A stretch of DNA of 64,000 nt, from NCBI GenBank assembly GCA_011109175.1, contig RDEW01000005.1, forward strand, positions 1,118,324 through 1,182,323, read 5' to 3'. This stretch comes from Dicyema japonicum (lineage: Eukaryota; Dicyemida; Rhombozoa; Dicyemidae). The translations under genes and the position numbers were made by a program. This document shows positions 34,850-45,545 of the stretch, one piece after another (the stretch's first letter is position 1; the number at the start of each line of letters is the position of its first letter). Below the pieces are notes generated by a model. That model saw only the letters and a list, made by a program, of their open reading frames with translations, was not told the DNA's origin and made no database searches.

Positions 34850-37330
34850 CAGAAATCCAGCGTTCCGTGATATTGGAGGCTCTTTTTCGGCTAGCCATCT
34901 TCATCGTATACCTTCATCCCATGCTTATTTCAATGAGCATACTTTTGAGCGTCCTCTTCAGCAAAACCGATTAGATTCAAGTCCTCATTGATTCTTCAAT
35001 AGATAATTTATTGATATGATTCTTGAAGCAACTCCATCCCATGTCAAAACCACTGGAATAATCTTCACTTGGGATTCATAGAGTAGCCAAAGTTCATTTG
35101 CAAGCAAGTCATATTTGTGAAGTTTCTCAACTTGTTGTAGTCGGTCTTGTGAGGTAATTCTTACTTTGATTAATGTTATCTTTTTTTATCGTCGTAAACA
35201 AAATATCAAATTTATTGAATTAAACTTTTTCTGTCATAATCGACGTTAACTCTGATTTCGACATTTTGAGTCGTCAATATTGACTGAACCGAATGTCCTT
35301 TCAATTTCCTGCTTCTTTTATTCCATAAATTCGCCAAAGATGAAGATGGATGCACTTTACCACTTCATTATGTCTTCGGAGATAATCACTGTTTAGCATT
35401 TTATTACACTGAGTTGCCAAATGATCGACAGTTTTCGTGCTTTTTTTGCAATGGTTGCATAATGACCCCGTGTGTGCGAAAAACAAATTCCTATCTTGCA
35501 GAAGACAGTACAATGCTTCGCTCCGTGGGCCGTTATTTCTCTTGGTTAACCATTCTGAGGAAGTAGATAGGTCGACATTTGATTCATCAATACATTTGAA
35601 CATAATTGAGTGTAGTGTTCTGCAATAAATTTTGAAATCCTGCGATTTTTGCTAAGTGCTTTTTTTGTTTTTATTACTCGCAGAATCCCCGACTTTCGCA
35701 AACACACAGTCGACTGTTTTTCCAAACTTTTAAGGAACTGGAGGAGTATTAATTCGCTCTTAAACGAAATCAAAGTAAGTCATCTTCCAAAAGTCTTCCT
35801 GTCCAAATAAAGCCTCTCTTTATTTGCAGATTTGAGGTGGAACTTGAGTGACGTAAGCAGTTGTCGTATTTGACGGTAAATATAATCAAATTCATAAAAT
35901 TCAATATTAATTAGTCCAATATAATATGAAGACATTGCGTATTCATTTATTGCATGAAACAAGTTGGCAGAATTTAACTTAGTTTTTGAAATCATGGTTA
36001 TTCTCTTAACATTTGCAACTATGGACTCTATTACTTTATTTTTGAGAACATTACTTTTCCCATCTTCAAAAAACCCACACATCGATATCCATTTACTCCT
36101 TCCAAAGTCTCACAGCATGATAACGATTTAACTTAGAAGCTGACTGTTCCGAATTCATCTCCAGGCCGGCAACATGAACGAACAACTTCCATCATTTTAA
36201 TAACAGTATCTTCCTTTAGCCCAAATATCTTTAGATCGTCAATAAAAACAAATAATTGGTAGAATAGGCCAGAGTATTAGGACCCTCTGATTAATGGAGT
36301 CGTGGGAACATAGAGTTAAGGATCATGCTTAAGGTTCCATTACCATAACAAATGGTTGAGGGAATAATGAATCTCTTTGCAGAATTCCACATCCAAGTTT
36401 TTCTGAACCAATTCTTCTTCCAACTAAGTGAAGATTTACAGTCCACTTGTTGAATCTGGTCATTAAAAGTAAACAATCCAACGGGGTATTCAAGAACAGT
36501 CAAATACATGAAATAAAAATTCATGATTAACAGAATCAAAGGCATTCTTCACATCAACCCAAGCAGAATAAAGGGCGTTTCCATACTCCTTAATTAAGCA
36601 TTGATTAATAATGACCTGTTCCTTAGCACTTTGAAAATTTTTCCTCGTCCCTACTGATTGTCAGATAATCAGAATCATTCTTTTTTGGAATTAATAGGTT
36701 ATTCCAGTATAAAACAAACTTTCAGGCATATATTCCCCATTAATAATTCTATTAATCTCAGTACATAACAAACCATGTAAAGATTTCATTTTCTTAAAGA
36801 AATTGTATGACGCATCGCATCCACACGCCTTCTAATCGAAGAGCCATTTAGTAACATCCAAGATAAATTCATTTGTGAACTCTGGCAACATGCCTTCAAT
36901 ACCAGTACTTAATTTACCAACACTGTCATATGACACGAGCATCTCATTTTTTTAGACCACACTTATTCTCAGAAAGACATACAATCCTCATCATCGAAAC
37001 CATATAACGTTACATCATTGCTTGCTGATAGGTTCCGATAAAATCTTTTCGATTTAATTCGAAATAACAGTTGTCCTTACGAAAGTCCTTCCTCGAATGA
37101 TGTACAGCTATTTGCTTCCTCTTAATTCTGACAAGGTCACATAGTAGAGCCTCAATCCTGGCAAGCTCCCCTTTTTTGGCCCTTTTGTATCCATAGACAC
37201 AAATAACATCCATAACCTTTTGTTTTTTAAACACAGGGAGAGCCTGTCTAGAAAAGTTATAGTTCTGCTGACAACTTAGAAATTTTCTTCTCAGCGTTGT
37301 CCAACCACGTACTTTGCGGCTTAATTTTAG
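34850..37330 (-). mobile_element. RLE-B: R2-like retrotransposon, decayed but long
   Basis: Minus-strand order: N-terminal/linker piece HHSRKDFRKDNCYFELNRKD (37234-37010), RT scraps (36545-36291), catalytic region VFIDDLKIFGLKEDT (~36240), thumb and C-terminal helix region (36082-35780), zinc knuckle CNHCKKSTKTVDHLATQC (~35450), RH box LRRHNEVVKCIHLHLWRIYG (~35370-35310), and a nuclease domain in broken frames with ITSQDRLQQVEKLHKYDLLA (~35150-35080) and VVLTWDGVAS. Same family as 57868-59382, where the domains are described in a cleaner copy. Confidence 0.75.
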
Positions 37331-37599
37331 AAAATTTTAATCAATAATAAATGAAAAAATTTATTACGTGATAAAACAATCAAAATAATTTAGCTGATAG
37401 GATGGAATGGCTTTTTCCCATAACAACCTATAAGACCTAATTGAAATTAGCGTGCGTCATGTGGTTCGCCTTGTCTGGTGGTGTCAGATCGTCTTAGCGA
37501 CAACGGCCTGTACATGGAATATGGTCGAGAGGATGAAATCAAACTGCAAAGCATGGCTCAAGTGAAACTCTTTTAGGGCAACACGAAAGAACTCTTAAC

Positions 37600-37815
37600 T
37601 AACTAGTTAAACACTTGATCTAAATTTGAACAATTTTCTATTGATGAGACCGTTGATATCACTGCACAGTTTGCAGTTTTTATCAGGGCTTTTGAATTTA
37701 ATATTTATGAAGAACTGATTCCAATGCATGACTTCAGATTTGTTAGTGTGGTCTTGTATACTCAAACTATCTTATGCGGCCCTGGAGCTTTTTGAGTTTG
37801 ACATGCCTGGTCTAG
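37600..37815 (+). pseudogene. hAT transposase remnant (GTF2IRD2-like) with terminal repeat
   Basis: Reads SIDETVDITAQFAVFIRAF and FNIYEELIPMHDF, matching the catalytic-domain block of the GTF2IRD2-type hAT transposase at 45546-47100. It ends at about 37815 in a terminal repeat GAGTTTGACATGCCTG. The mirror copy is at 53565-53780 in the right arm. Confidence 0.7.
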
Positions 37816-38410
37816 ATGATGCAATTCTTATAGTTTACTGTGATTTGGAAGTATTGAGTCTTGTCAGAAGTTGGTTTGGAATTAAACTGTGATAAATGCG
37901 AAATATCCAATTTGGCTTTCCAACAATGAGTTTTCATGAGTTACAATTTTAATGCCCTGAAGTATTTCTACTCATGATGGAGAACTTGTATTTCATAGTT
38001 CCCCAATCGGTAAAAGTGAGACAGTGAAAGTATTATGTGATAAGCAACTCTTACTTGACAGAACGTTCATCAATTATTTTTATTCGACCAACATACCACA
38101 TTATTTTTTCGAGGACAAGTCTCACTATACAGAAGATTGTGTATATCCTCGGAACAGCTCCATATTTTACCAATTCAGACATATCGACGGTATCTTTCGT
38201 TTGACAATAAGACGTATCTGCAATGTTTATTTCGATGTTTCATGGAAACAGGCTACACTGCCAATGATATTTGGTGGCCATGGAATTCTCTGCTATGTGG
38301 ATGTCTCGTCCCATTTCACCCTCTCTTGCGATAGGTTGGTCAGAATTCTACATTCCCCTCCCACGTCATTCCTCAACAATCCAAATATGTAGAAATGCCC
38401 ATTTGAAGCT
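37816..38410 (+). pseudogene. RLE-A middle fragment
   Basis: An open frame (38024-38392) reads FRLTIRRICNVYFDVSWKQA, TLPMIFGGHGI and SSHFTLSCDRLVRIL, matching the post-RT region of RLE-A (KLPLRYGGIGIRSPLELALP in the copy at 15920-17848). It ends in a TAG at ~38392 that is TGC in the right arm, where the frame runs further. Confidence 0.65.
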
Positions 38411-38454
38411 GGACGATATTTATTAAATTAAAAAATAATTTTTTAACAATTAAA

Positions 38455-38880
38455 GAAATGTCAGTTGAGGAAGCCTACTGCGTGGATTGCGAACGAGTTC
38501 CCTCATGTATGGCCATTCCAATCTTTTGTCTTAGCCAATCCTTTTCTTTCTGGCAAGCATTTATCCAAGTTCTCGCATGAACTCAGCCGTCATTGGACCA
38601 GCGGCTCCCGATGATTCGGTCGCAACAGGAGTAAATCGGTAGCGATCACCGAGGCAAGAATATTTCTTGATTTTTAGGTTCTCCGCAGTCGAAGCAGCTG
38701 CTCCAGGTGTCTGAACGGATTTGAAAATATTCGTGCTTGAGAACGTGTCTACACAAGTTACATCCCAGACCAAATATCTTCCAGACGTGAAGGGGAAAAG
38801 GGTCTCATTATATCTCCTCGATCAAGACCCACTGGTTCAAGCTGTGCTGGAAAGCCTGTAGCCTTCAGAGCTCTCTCTTA
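38455..38880 (-). pseudogene. RLE-A C-terminal (nuclease) fragment
   Basis: The minus strand reads VWDVTCVDTFSSTNIFKSVQ, PGAAASTAENLKIKKYSCLG and FTPVATESSGAAGPMTAEFM, the end of the RLE-A restriction-like endonuclease region. 5'-truncated insertion just downstream of the SHMT stop. The mirror copy is at 52500-52925. Confidence 0.75.
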
Positions 38881-38948
38881 AAATAGGAATGAAGTATTAA
38901 ATTAGAAAAAAAAGTCAAATTTAGTGAAATAATATTAGTTTAATTAGT

Positions 38949-40575
38949 TCATATCGTTGGGAGACCAGGCAGATTGAAAGGGGTTATATACTCTCTTACA
39001 CTATTTTTTATGTTATTTATTTTCTCATCTGACTTGACTGCCTGTACGAAATCACTCAGTTTTTCTAAAAAAGAAAATATTCCAACTATTGGAATCTGAG
39101 AGGTTTTTGCTGACAGTAAAAACTTGATCCAAAAACTCAGCAATTTGAGCCATATCATCTGTTTTCAAACCCCTAGAAGTGATGACGGGGGTTCCTAAAT
39201 AACTAAAATAACAAAAAAACCAATTCTAACTCCCCCAGGAACAGTAGGGTTAGTATCATATGGGCAGGTATTCTTATTGAGAGAAATTCCAGCATTTTCA
39301 CAAGCGATTTGAGCTCTGTTTCCATTAAGTTTTAATGGTCTCAAATCAATTAACATTAAATGATTATCAGTTCCACCATAATAAACTCATTTAATATACC
39401 TGTCATAATTCTATAGTTTTTTGAAATCAACAGTTGACTCAATTTTTTACAATTTTCAACAACTTGTGTTTGATATTCCATATATTCGGGGGACAAGGCC
39501 TCTTTAAAACCAACTGCCAATGCAGCAATTACGTGCATGTGTGGTCCTCCTTGAAATCCAGGGAAAACAGTGGCATTGACGATTGAAGGAAGGTCTACCT
39601 CACCTCTTTTTGAAAAGATTATCCCACCACTGCATTATTAGAACCTATTAAAACCGAGGTCCTCTTAAAGTTTTATGTGTTGTAGAGGTAACGACGTCGG
39701 CGTATGGAAATGGACTTGGAATGACCTTACCAGCAACAAGTCCTGAAATATGAGCCATATCCACCATGAAATATGCTCCAACCTCATCACAAATCTATTT
39801 ATTATAAATTATCAAACCTCCCTAAATCTTTCAAAATCAATAAGTCGAGAATAACAGGAAGCACCAGCAACAATAACACGTGGACGAAACATTCTAGCAT
39901 TCTTTGCAAGTTCGTCATAATCAATAAGCATAGTTTGTGGCTTAAGTGGTCAAATATTACAACATTTAATCTGTAAGGCATAAATTCATAAAATAATGAT
40001 GATGCAGAAACTCTCTTCTTTGTGGTCATGAATCCGTGAGTGAGACTTAATTTATTAAAATATATTTACTGTCCACCATGTGTAAGCTCTAATCCCATAA
40101 CTCTATCATGAGGCTTCATCATGCTGGCATAGGCCTCCAAGTTAGCTGGACTTCCTGACAATGCCTGAACATTCACCCCCCATATTTCAGAATCGAGTTC
40201 AAATAATTCTAAAGCACGTGCATGACATATTCTTTCTATTTTATCAGAAAATTGAGTTCCACCATAATATCTGAATTGTTAAATTATATACCTGTTACCA
40301 GGATATCCCTCTGCGTATTTATTAGTGAGACAAGAAGCATTTGCCTCTGAAACAGCTTGACTACATAAATTCTTACAAATTAGTTAAAATTACACCTCGG
40401 AAGCTGTAAGCCCAATAGTTTCTCTAAGTCTTTTCTTTTCCTCAAGAATTATGTCATACATTTCATTGTCCGCCACATTTAGTGGCACTGTTCCACAAAC
40501 ACTACAATATCTCTGGAAAATTAGTTCAAATTATCTAACAATTGATTTCTGAAAAAGTCTAGAAAGTACCAACAT
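38949..40575 (-). CDS. SHMT: Serine hydroxymethyltransferase, intact
   Basis: PLP enzyme converting serine and tetrahydrofolate to glycine and 5,10-methylene-THF. Eleven exons with introns of 21-27 nt; exons sum to 1389 nt = 462 codons plus stop, no break. Start ATG at 40575: [20 protein letters not shown], arginine-rich and amphipathic, so mitochondrial targeting is plausible. Then [90 protein letters not shown] with the PLP-binding lysine, [31 protein letters not shown] and C-terminal [17 protein letters not shown]. Usual family length is ~470-500. One intron (23 nt, between IMTG and GTDNH) has no AG acceptor if alignment is honoured. Sits in the left arm of the inverted duplication; its mirror copy is damaged. 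Confidence 0.93.
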
Positions 40576-40720
40576 TTGCGACAATATTGTGGTTAAAGTT
40601 AATAATATATACCATTTAATTATTTTTTATTTAAATTAAATTTTTATAATTTCATTCTAACAGGCCAACTTCCTTAAATTCTCGAGGTTAACTGTGTTTA
40701 TGTTAGGAACCTTTTTATCT

Positions 40721-41004
40721 CCGCGTGTCGCCATGTGGTGCTACAATTGGTTGAAGTTATCTATTTGTTCTGTCTGTTCATCCTCTTTCCCTTCCTACTA
40801 GAGTGGCGTCCAATGCCAGACTGGCACGAAAAGGATCATTTGCTCTCCCCCACTCTACTTGAGGGGTTTCCACAACTGCAATTATGGACGTCTTTTACCA
40901 TTTATGCTGGTTCCGAATAGACTCTGTTTCTGTAGTAGTGGAAACTGGATACACTTAACTAGTTTGCTTTTAACTTCATTATGTATCCGGGGATAATAAA
41001 TAAT
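40721..41004 (+). mobile_element. SINE-like element made of LINE 5' and 3' ends
   Basis: About 285 bp. The left part resembles the LINE-2A 5' leader region (CGCGTGTCGCCATGTGGTGC; GGATCATTTGCTCTC...; ACGTCTTTTACC), joined directly to a LINE-type 3' UTR ending GTATCCGGGGATAATAAATA. It is a non-autonomous deletion derivative, analogous to RIME/NARTc of trypanosomes. Related copies are at 43393-43722 (-) and 50439-50690 (-, truncated by the duplication breakpoint). Confidence 0.65.
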
Positions 41005-41479
41005 TCGTTAAGAACCGGTCAGAGGGAACCGTTTGCTTTCGGAATTTCAAATCGACATAACGGTTCCTTTCAAACCCTTATTATACCACTATCCTCTTTC
41101 TTAGTTAACTTAGTCTTGGCTACCTTCCTACAACAGGGAATTAAAATGATACCCTCATCACTTAAGTAGATTATATCATTTTGATATGATCTGGAAATCC
41201 AATCGACTATAGTTAAATCAATTATCCTTTAAAAATCCTCTTTTTTTCAATGTCCTTTTAACAAATCTCATAAAGTCGTGGGAGTAACCTTTCATAAGCA
41301 TTGTGCTTCTAGAGGGACAAAATTCGAGATTTACTGGTAGGCTCTCAGGACTATTGAAGATCAGTAACTAAGTTATACAGCATTATATCGAACCCCCGTG
41401 GTACCTATTTATATAATGGACAAATGACCACAGATTCTCAGCTCAAGGGGAAATGCCGCAGATCCTATCAAACCCTTCT
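41005..41479. other. Intergenic, nothing recognised
   Basis: AT-rich sequence between the SINE-like element and an RLE-B fragment. No convincing ORF. Confidence 0.4.
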
Positions 41480-42290
41480 GTTTTGTGCCTTCTTACATTA
41501 GTTTCCAGATCTTTTAATTTATTAACCTCGGATACACCGAGAAAGACATTAAAGTAATTATCTCCGAAGACAATAATGAAGTGGTAAAGTGCATCCATCT
41601 TCATCTTTGTCGAATTTATGGAATCAAAAAGAAGCAGGAAATTGAAAGGACATTCGGTTCAGTCAATATTGACGAATCAAAATGTCGAAATTAGAGTTGA
41701 CTCGTCGATTTTGACAGAAACAAAAGTCCAATACAATAAACCTGATATTTTCGTGTATGACAAAATAAAGAAGGAAGTAACGTTAATTGAAGTGGGGATT
41801 ACCTCACAAGACCGACTAAAGCAAGTTGAAGTTGAGAAACTTCACAAATATGACTTGCTAGCAAATGAACTTTCGCTGCTCTATGAATGCAAGTGAAGAT
41901 TATTCCAGTGGTTTTGACATGGGATGGAGTTGTCTCAAGATGCTTCAAGAATATATGGATAAATTATTTATTGAAGAATCAACGAGGACTTACATCCAAT
42001 CGGTTGTACTGAGAGAACGCTCGAAAGTATGCTCATTGAACATAAGCATGGGATGAAGGTATACGATGAAGAGTACGCCTCTGCTACCTCCCAACTTGTG
42101 GAACTGGCATGCCGTGAAGACAGCCCATTGGACTCTAACGGAGATATTTTGACTGAATATGATGTGGAGATGCGGAGTAACAGGGAGGTTATGGCACACT
42201 CTTCTTCTAAGAGAAGAAGAGGGATTACCAACAATCTGGATCAAAATACGCTTAATTAATTAATTATTAATTTATTCGTTATTAAATAAA
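41480..42290 (+). pseudogene. RLE-B nuclease-domain fragment
   Basis: Open 41618-41896: VQSILTNQNVEIRVDSSIL, NKPDIFVYDKIKKEVTLIEV and GITSQDRLKQVEVEKLHKYD, the P-D...E-V core of the restriction-like endonuclease, followed by VVLTWDGVVSR in a shifted frame. A piece of LINE-type 3' UTR in reverse (CGGATACACCGAGAAAG at ~41531) lies just before it. 5'-truncated and frameshifted. Confidence 0.7.
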
Positions 42291-42400
42291 TGAGATTTAA
42301 ATTAGTTATTTATTTAATAACCACTAAAAGTGAACACCAAAAAAGGAGTAAACCAACTAATTAAGTGATCCCAGTACACCTCAAAGGGATCTAGTGAATT
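42285..42400 (-). mobile_element. LINE 3' end fragment
   Basis: On the minus strand: CTGGGATCACTTAATTAGTT, TTTTTGGTGTTCACTTTTAG and TTATTAAATAAATAACTA, the terminal region shared by the APE-type LINE copies (stop codon context GIT/TAA, then UTR and TAAATAA tail). Confidence 0.65.
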
Positions 42401-43392
42401 TCACGTGGCATTTTGTATGTCAGTTTTCGCAAAAGAGAAACAAATTCTGGTGACCCTCCTACTGAAGCAATTAATGAAAATACAGTATCCAAAGTTTGAT
42501 GACTGGCTCCAGAACTGCATGAACCCCGTGAGATTAGTTAGGACCTTGGTATACGGCCTGTGTCTAATCACCTTCTTCTTCTTAAGTCTGTGATCGCTAG
42601 TGTTGACCACTCAGACAAATGCCAATGGGTGACTGAAGCTGTTAAATGTTATAAAATCAGGTTTGGAAAGATCCTTTGTGGAGGATAGGAAGTTATTGCT
42701 GAGTCATTCAATTCCAACTTTACTAATAAAGATATATCTAATGTCAAGAAACTGCTTAAAGCAGAGAAGGGAGGGATGAATACAAGGAATGGTAAGTCCA
42801 CAAAATTTCCGAAACGCTCAGTAAGCGAAATTCGTATATATGGAAAATGTGTGGAGGCTCTGAATGTTCAAATCAATAAGGTACGCTCTAGTCTACGGAA
42901 TTCAAGAGGTCCTACTCGGAAGATCCCGTTCAAATTGGTCAAAGTTGATGTGTTTAATGGATTGAATGCTGCGATAGCCAATTATACTGCTGTGCATTAG
43001 GTTGGCTTTCATCAAGACAGGAGAGAGAGGCTAGTGGGGCGACCGTCCAAGAAGGACATTCCTCTTGGATTGAACGTAGTGCATGGTTCTTTTGTCTGGG
43101 AGATATAGTCAGCAATTTACGTCACCAAAAACGGCGAACCACATGACTATTATTAACACTTTATTTTTCATGGTTCAATTAAAAAATTATTTCCAAAGAC
43201 CAAGGGTAACTTACTAACTAACTCCTCGATCCTGACTCGTTCCAGCATTCCAGAGCTTGTCACCAGGTAACGACGTTGTCCCAGGAAGGATTGTTGGATC
43301 CTCTTGATGCCGGCCAGGCAATGGGCGCCTCCTCAGTACGGTGGATCCAGTGACGCCATCGGAAGGAAAAAAAATAATTTGAAATGTTTAAA
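42401..43392. other. Unassigned sequence and a second SINE-like fragment
   Basis: 42720-43000 (+) has an open basic stretch (SVSEIRIYGKCVEALNVQIN) that I do not recognise. 43150-43390 (-) resembles the SINE-like family: minus strand GGAGGCGCCCATTGCCTGGC followed by GGATCGAGGAGTTAGTTAGT and a GTCATGTGGTTCGCC motif near 43135, the LINE 5'-end signature. Confidence 0.45.
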
Positions 43393-43722
43393 TTATTTAT
43401 TTATTAACTCCGGATACACCGAGAAAGAAGTTAAAGTAAACAACTAATTAAGTGTATCCAGTTTCCACTTCTACGAAAACAGAGTCTATCCGGAATCAAA
43501 TTAAAAGGTAAAAGACGTTCATACTTGCAGTTGTGGAAACCCATCCAGTGGAGTGGGAAAGAGCAAATGATCCTTTTTCGTGCCGGCCTGGCACTGGGCG
43601 CCACCTGAACAGGTACATCACATGACCCCAATCTAATAGAAAGAAGGAGGAGGAACAGACGAAAAAAACTGAAACTTCAGCCAATTAGTCACGAAGCACC
43701 ACATGGTGCCACGCGGCTATTT
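43393..43722 (-). mobile_element. SINE-like element made of LINE 5' and 3' ends
   Basis: The most complete copy of this family. The minus strand starts CCGCGTGGCACCATGTGGTG (perfect GCACCA/TGGTGC palindrome), passes AGGCCGGCACGAAAAAGGAT and CATTTGCTCTTTCCCACTCC, then GATAGACTCTGTTTTCGTAG, GGAAACTGGATACACTTAAT and the UTR TTTCTCGGTGTATCCGGAGT plus TAATAAATAAATAA. No coding capacity; likely mobilised by LINE-2A. Confidence 0.7.
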
Positions 43723-43851
43723 CCCTCTGGTAAATTAAATTTAGAATATCGATGTCGTATCGAGTTTTTAGTCATTTAATTTTAAATAACAGATAAATTT
43801 TTATTAATATAAATTTTAAAATAAATTGTATTTGACCACAAAAAACTTGTT

Positions 43852-44376
43852 ATGTCAGACATTGAATTCGAAAATATTAAGAGGTATTAAATCGACAATA
43901 AATAATAGATTAATATCGTTAGAAAATGAAATTGAACAACTTAAAAAGATTCTCTCTTATAAAAAATCTGAAGCCATAAAGTTAAGAAAAATTCTTAATG
44001 TTTCAACTCTTTCTGTCCTCAAAAATGACATTTATGATCAATCGACTCCATTCGAACCACATCAATGTTAATAATTTTGTCCTTATCTTAGATACCTCGA
44101 TACAAGTGAGAAAATTTCGAGTATTCATTCATCAATCAGCAATAGCATACCAGACATTAAGACAGTTCTCTGTTTTAGGGAATATATGTGGAAATTATTT
44201 GTAAATCTGGGGTTATTTGTTTTGTTATTATTAGTTCCTCGACAGTAGAAAGTGCTTTCAGTTATGTGGAACCTATCAGAAAGTCTGCTGAATCTATTTC
44301 TTTTAGTAAAATGTTTAGTTCCTATCCATTTGACCACTCTCTTGCCGTGGCTAAAAGGATTTTGAAGATGGATTAG
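43852..44376 (+). CDS. TPD52 (tumor protein D52)-family-like gene
   Basis: Small coiled-coil protein family implicated in vesicle traffic. Reads MSDIEFENIKR, a 25-nt intron (43884-43908), then LISLENEIEQLKKILSYKKS, EAIKLRKILNVSTLSVLKND, and after another probable intron (~44068-44092) DTSEKISSIHSSISNSIPDI, K, and possibly SAFSYVEPIRKSAESISFSK up to the TAG at 44376. The heptad-rich helix with LGxxxLxxLK-like phrase and following TSEKxS / S-x-I segment parallels TPD52 (coiled coil, then TSETLSQ). The second join is out of phase by one base as read, and a third intron (~44217-44239) is assumed. Identification is by pattern only. Confidence 0.5.
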
Positions 44377-44597
44377 TTATTCTTTATGGATTATTATTTT
44401 GGGTTAATTTTATGGGTTTAATATAAATTAACAGGAGTTTTATCTTTACGGGAAACATTTAAATCAAAATTACTACTCGCTTCTAGACCTTTCTCTTCTT
44501 AGAAGATGAGTTGTTTGCCTGAAATTGAAATTTATTTCCAAAGACCACAGTTACCTGGACCCCATCAGTTTCCACCTCACTCAAGTTACTTGGAACA

Positions 44598-45470
44598 TCA
44601 TTGTTCTGGGTTGTCCTCGATCGTGTGGATCCCATACTTATATTCCACCAACATGCCCTTCAACGTCTTTTTGAGGACAACAGATTGAATGTATGTTCTG
44701 GCTGCCGCGTCGGTTGCGATGGCTCCCAAATGAGATTTATAAGCCTTCGAAACGATACCGTCCCAGGTTAAAACAATAGGTATGACTTTGACTGGAGCAC
44801 CATAAAGTAGCTTGAGTTCTTCAACCAGTAAATCGTACTTATGAAATTTTTCTACTTCAATCTCCTTCAACAACATTGAGAAGTAATTCCAATAAGTAAA
44901 ATTGCATTCTTCACTTAATCATGGACAAAAATATCAGGTTTATTGAACCTGACCTGAGTATCTGTCTTTATGGATGTGTCCACCCGGATTTCAACTCTCT
45001 GAGTGTTGACTATGGAAATGATAGAATGCATCTTCAGTTTTTTGACTTCTTGATGCCGTACATTCTGCACAAGTGCAAATGTATGGATCTAACCACTTCA
45101 TCGTGTCTTCTAATGTAGTCGCTGTTAAGCATCCCATATGATCCACCGACTTTTTCGATTTCTTACAATGATTACATAGTGAATATTTATTTTGAAAAAA
45201 CAGATTCCTGTCTTGAAAAAGACAATACAAATCCTCGGACTATTGTTTCCGCTCACCAACCACTCAGCGAATCCAACAACATCAATATTTTCATCTTCGC
45301 AACAATTAAAAAGTATAGAGTGGAGCGACTTTCTCCTGATACTATCAATCAGGGATTTCTGTTGATATTCCATGATAGCGTTAAGGCTTATTTCGGTGGG
45401 ATCCATCTTCTACTTAAAAGCAAGGAATCATGTGATTGTGGTCATATGTGTTTTCTTAGTTTTAAGGACC
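44598..45470 (-). pseudogene. RLE-B C-terminal fragment
   Basis: Minus strand: NAIMEYQQKSLIDSIRRKSL, then NNSPR...FFKTGICFF, zinc knuckle YSLCNHCKKSKKSVDHMGC (~45200-45130), a broken nuclease domain, and LLKEIEVEKFHKYDLLVEEL with IVLTWDGIVSKAYKSHLG (44876-44598). Truncated at the 5' end and frameshifted. Confidence 0.7.
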
Positions 45471-45545
45471 CGTAGGATTTCATCTTTTCTGAGAGAAATA
45501 CTGGACTTTCTTTCCAAATTAGCAAGGAATTGGTACAACATGCAT

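Larger units (their letters stand above)
37489..40948 (+). repeat. Left arm of a large inverted duplication (~3.46 kb)
   Basis: Reads as the near-identical reverse complement of 50439-53891. It contains, in order, a hAT remnant (+), an RLE-A fragment (+), an RLE-A C-terminal fragment (-), the intact SHMT gene (-) and the first ~230 bp of a SINE-like element (+). Arms are 3460 and 3453 bp; within SHMT the length difference is fully explained by one 1-nt insertion and one 7-nt deletion in the right copy. The spacer is about 9.49 kb. Confidence 0.9.

Noticed and set aside
38137-38334. Overlapping 65-codon frames in the arms
   Set aside because: Out-of-frame shadow of the RLE-A fragment at 38024-38392.
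40735-40920. 61-codon frame repeated in both arms as a conserved small protein
   Set aside because: It lies wholly inside the SINE-like element and owes its identity to the duplication, not to coding selection.
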